Origin: Mesocentrotus franciscanus
Taxonomy: Eukaryota; Echinodermata; Echinoidea; Camarodonta; Strongylocentrotidae
Direction of reading: 5' to 3'
Assembly (NCBI GenBank): GCA_037976565.1
Contig: CP137666.1
Location: 48,511,271-48,575,270, forward strand
Length of the DNA stretch: 64,000 nucleotides
Below are positions 61,177-64,000 of this stretch, one piece after another (position 1 is the stretch's first letter; each line of letters opens with the position of its first letter). The notes below the pieces were generated by a model. It had not been told where the DNA came from. It searched no databases and saw nothing but the letters and a program-made list of their open reading frames with translations. The position numbers were made by a program, and so were the translations under genes.

Positions 61177-61238
61177 CCCCTTCTCTCTCTCTCTCTCTCT
61201 CTCTGTCTCTTTATCTCTCTGTCTCTTTCTCTTTCTCT

Positions 61239-61281
<43 letters not shown>

Positions 61282-61305
61282 TCTTTCCCCCTCCCCCTCC
61301 CTCTC
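61177..61305. repeat. CT microsatellite
   Basis: (CT)n with CTTT units; it lies in the intron between exons B and C. Confidence 0.95.
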
Positions 61306-62167
61306 TGCATCTCTATTGCTCTCACTCTTGTTCTCTTTGTCTCCTTTCGTTTTAAAAAAAAATCACCAGTGAAATTCAAGGTACATGTAGACTATCATAG
61401 AAAACAGACGTTACTGAAAACTGCCTGTACAGTGCATTTGAAAATGGAAATAATTCTGATTATTAGATCAGAAAATAATTTGTCTTGCTTGTCACAATTA
61501 TCTATAGACAGTGCATATATTAAGTGGTGGTAGCAATCTATTCAAACTTATTTATAGAATATTCAAGTAACAGTATAGTTACCACACATCAATCCCCTTG
61601 CCTGCTCCATAAAATCATTTTCATTTTATAGCTTTCATGAAGCCGTACCAGTGTACCAGTACACTCTACAAAAAAAGGGAAAAGTCAGGTACTCAAATAA
61701 AGCAAAATGCCCAACGGCATGGTTTTCTTGGATATGTATGGTCTATCTAATCTATGTGCTCGGGCAAGTAAATTGGGGGTGCTCAAGAATAATGTATTTA
61801 TTAAGTCAGATACGATTGCCAGAGAACCAGAATTATGATGTAGATGGAAGTATTTTATCATCTAGAAAAAAAAAGGTTTAATTTATCAAGTATGTGCACA
61901 GATGGATAGGTGTGGTCATCTCAGTAATTCTCTTAATAATTACTATGACCAGCAGCGCTCCACTTCAGTTAAGTACCTCTCACTTGCAGGACAAACTCAA
62001 ATGCCCGACTTGATGAATCAGAGTCTCCATCAATTACCCTTCAAATGTTACAAGGTATAGAGGAGGGGTAATAATTGCAGATTGGAGCCATGAGGACTAA
62101 GATGGTCTGTTTACCCTCGTGACTCATCCCAAACTTCTCTTTCTTCTCATTTAATATCGCCAGACAG

Positions 62168-62327
62168 GCATCAAGATCCGGGAGTATGTACACTGGAAGA
62201 GCTTTTGATGCCGGATGAGGCGGAAGCAGGATTCCGTGCCCCCGTTTTAGAAGCCGATACTCTAATTTACTTCAAGCCGTTGGTCTGTTGCATCAAGGAT
62301 TTGATAAAAACCCCAGTTGCTTAGATG
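62168..62327 (+). CDS. Unidentified gene, exon C with stop codon
   Basis: Using acceptor CCAGACAG (62167), one leading base plus 51 codons run to TAG at 62322-62324, followed by donor GTAAGA at 62328. The visible part reads HQDPGVCTLEELLMP … LEADTLIYFKPLVCCIKDL. The alternative acceptor CGCCAG (62163) would put it out of frame with exon B. Exons A-C together give 117 open residues, unlikely though not impossible by chance. A stop just before a donor means further 3' exons would be untranslated, which is unusual. The product is unknown. Confidence 0.5.
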
Positions 62328-62537
62328 GTAAGAAACCAAAATGTATGTCAGGGGAGGCAGGGATGGAGGAGAGGGGCCAATATAGATTTTAACTGTGGTT
62401 TTAGTGGTACAAAAGCTTCTAAGTGTGACACATTCTTATAGATTGGATTTTAAACAAATATGTATTCAAAGTAGCTTTTGCAACCTAGAATGTTAGAAAA
62501 GCAAAAATACAGACCTATTTCTTTCTAGTTTCATTTT

Positions 62538-62540
<3 letters not shown>

Positions 62541-62571
<31 letters not shown>
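62541..62571. repeat. CT microsatellite
   Basis: About 15 CT units. Confidence 0.9.
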
Positions 62572-62574
<3 letters not shown>

Positions 62575-62767
62575 CTGTCTTTTTGGCACAATTACATTAA
62601 ATGAAATATCAGTATCTGAAATGATCTGGTTTGCCTTTTTTTATTTTATTATTTAGATAATGTCAATTGCCCCAACGCCAAGTTCTCATTTCAGTACAAA
62701 CAAATTTACAAATAAACCTGGATATGCCCTGGTATTGGTAATATCTTAATATGTTCATTGTTTACAG

Positions 62768-62845
62768 ATGGATAGGCATGGATAGAATTGAAATACTCCT
62801 CCGCTCCATGACTGGATGAGGATTGTCAGCTCCCTATATCATCAG
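62768..62845 (+). other. Possible untranslated exon
   Basis: GTTTACAG precedes and GTATGT follows 78 nt. All three frames have stops, so if it is spliced it is non-coding. Confidence 0.35.
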
Positions 62846-62849
62846 GTAT

Positions 62850-63868
62850 GTTGTACTGCATTAATCTCCATTTCCATGTAGAAAATTCTTCATTGAAATT
62901 TGCAATAATTCATCTGCAAACATATTTTTTTTGGAGGGGGAGCAAAATTTTAATCAATTTTTGTCTTGGTTATTTTCCCCATAGAATCTAGGACTGAGTT
63001 GGTATCGATGTCAAAGGAAATTTGAAATACCAGGTAGTTCCTGTAATATAAATTTCATCTCTACTATTGCATGATACTGCCCATAGAATTTGATTAAAAT
63101 CAATTCAGTTCAACCAAAGGTTTATTATGTAAACATGCAAATACATATGATAATATACAAAGATATAGGGAGATAAGCTCTATGCAGCTAAATCCAAATT
63201 GCAGGGGGGGGGAGAAATAAATTATAAACATTGAGTGTAAGAAAAAAAGAAAGAAAGGAAGGGAACAAAATTGTGAAGGTGTTTCGAACTGACTTTTGCT
63301 TCATATGAATTGAAATGTTGAGTAGTACCTTTAAGATAATTCTTGGATCTCCACCCTACCACAGTATCTCATAATGTGGTTACATCTCGAATTAGCTTCA
63401 TCCAATCTAGACTGCTTGACTGATCACATCTAATTAATGCACTGTCTACATCCTACATTCATTCATTCATTTCCTCCTTTCTTTCTGTATCACAGTCTCC
63501 CCCTCTATCCATCTCTTCCCTCTCATTCTGTTTCTCTCTCTCTCTCTCTTATTTTGTCTGTTCCTGTCCTTTTTCTGTACATCTCTCTTTCTCCTCATTT
63601 CTCTTCCATATTTTCCTTATCCTCCTCTCCTTTCCTTTTCTCTTAATAAGAGTTTATATATTTCTAAAAATATGAAATATTTATTATACATATTTTACAT
63701 AATATTCAAATACTACATGATTTGTTAAGAATTATTATTGTTTATATTATTACTTATTTATTACTGACCAACTTCTGTATCTCTCGCTTTTACTGGATCC
63801 TTGCTAAATAATGAATTACAAAACAAAAACACCAGGCTTGACTCCATCAATCATTTTGTTCACTATAG
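62850..63868. other. Intronic or intergenic sequence
   Basis: AT-rich, with a G-rich run near 63205 and CT-rich stretches at 63480-63620. No gene is recognised. Confidence 0.4.
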
Positions 63869-64000
63869 GGTCAATGTCAGACCAGCTCCACCCAAGTCCA
63901 TCAACACCCTTCTATGTGTGTTCCTTGCTTAAGAGCTCCAGGGTCAAAGAGTTCCTTAAAAGTGGAATAAAGAGAACAACAGGCGTGTACTCTTTTTTTT
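63869..64000 (+). other. Possible exon running off the window
   Basis: An acceptor-like TTCACTATAG precedes it. A frame from ATG at 63874 (MSDQLHPSPSTPFYVCSLL) is open to the window end (42 codons). The start context is weak and there is no family match. It could be a coding or untranslated exon of the same or the next transcript. Confidence 0.25.

Overview
The window is eukaryotic, from an animal with intron-rich genes. It most likely comes from an invertebrate deuterostome, and an echinoderm such as a sea urchin is my best guess. That guess rests on AT-rich non-coding DNA, abundant CATGTACATG runs, GA/CT and AAT microsatellites, small GT-AG exons separated by kilobase introns, and dense short inverted-repeat transposons. 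There are no operons, no CRISPR, no rRNA, and no open reading frame that I recognise as a transposase or reverse transcriptase.

Left part (1-15.5 kb): a minus-strand zinc/metal transporter gene of the SLC39A (ZIP) family, LIV-1 subfamily. Three consecutive coding exons are visible with matching splice phases (11005-10550, 6473-6254, 1029-854). The remaining exons lie beyond position 1. A CpG-rich block at 15.27-15.5 kb with a minus-strand donor site is the likely promoter and 5' untranslated exon. The introns carry a ~1.02 kb Harbinger-like element with TTA target duplication, several MITEs and a 157-bp tandem array.

Middle part (13.3-29.3 kb): a cluster of long palindromic (foldback) elements. 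These are 14398-15066 (9-bp target duplication), 16460-20246 (arms of tandem repeats, interrupted in its loop by a 1.74 kb hAT-like element with a perfect 8-bp duplication), 22098-23598 (9-bp duplication), 23681-26012 (terminal minisatellites in opposite orientation) and 28576-29222 (second copy of the 14.4 kb element). A tRNA-like sequence with A and B boxes lies at 14.16-14.23 kb.

28-40 kb: a plus-strand, single-coding-exon gene, TLNRD1 (talin rod domain-containing protein 1, MESDC1) at 32028-33050. It has a putative 5' untranslated exon or exons upstream and AT-rich sequence downstream that may be 3' untranslated region. A 1.4 kb repeat with tandem units carrying AGGTCA direct repeats follows, with a TTAA-type MITE nested in it.

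40-59 kb: no gene recognised. It holds many TTAA-ended MITEs, a second inverted copy of the Harbinger-like element, paired near-perfect 67-nt hairpins, recurrent small CCAGAAGG hairpins and several minisatellites.

Right end (59.9-64 kb): at least three plus-strand exons whose phases agree and give a 117-residue open reading frame ending in a stop. The protein is not recognised. Further possible exons flank them, and one runs off the window end.
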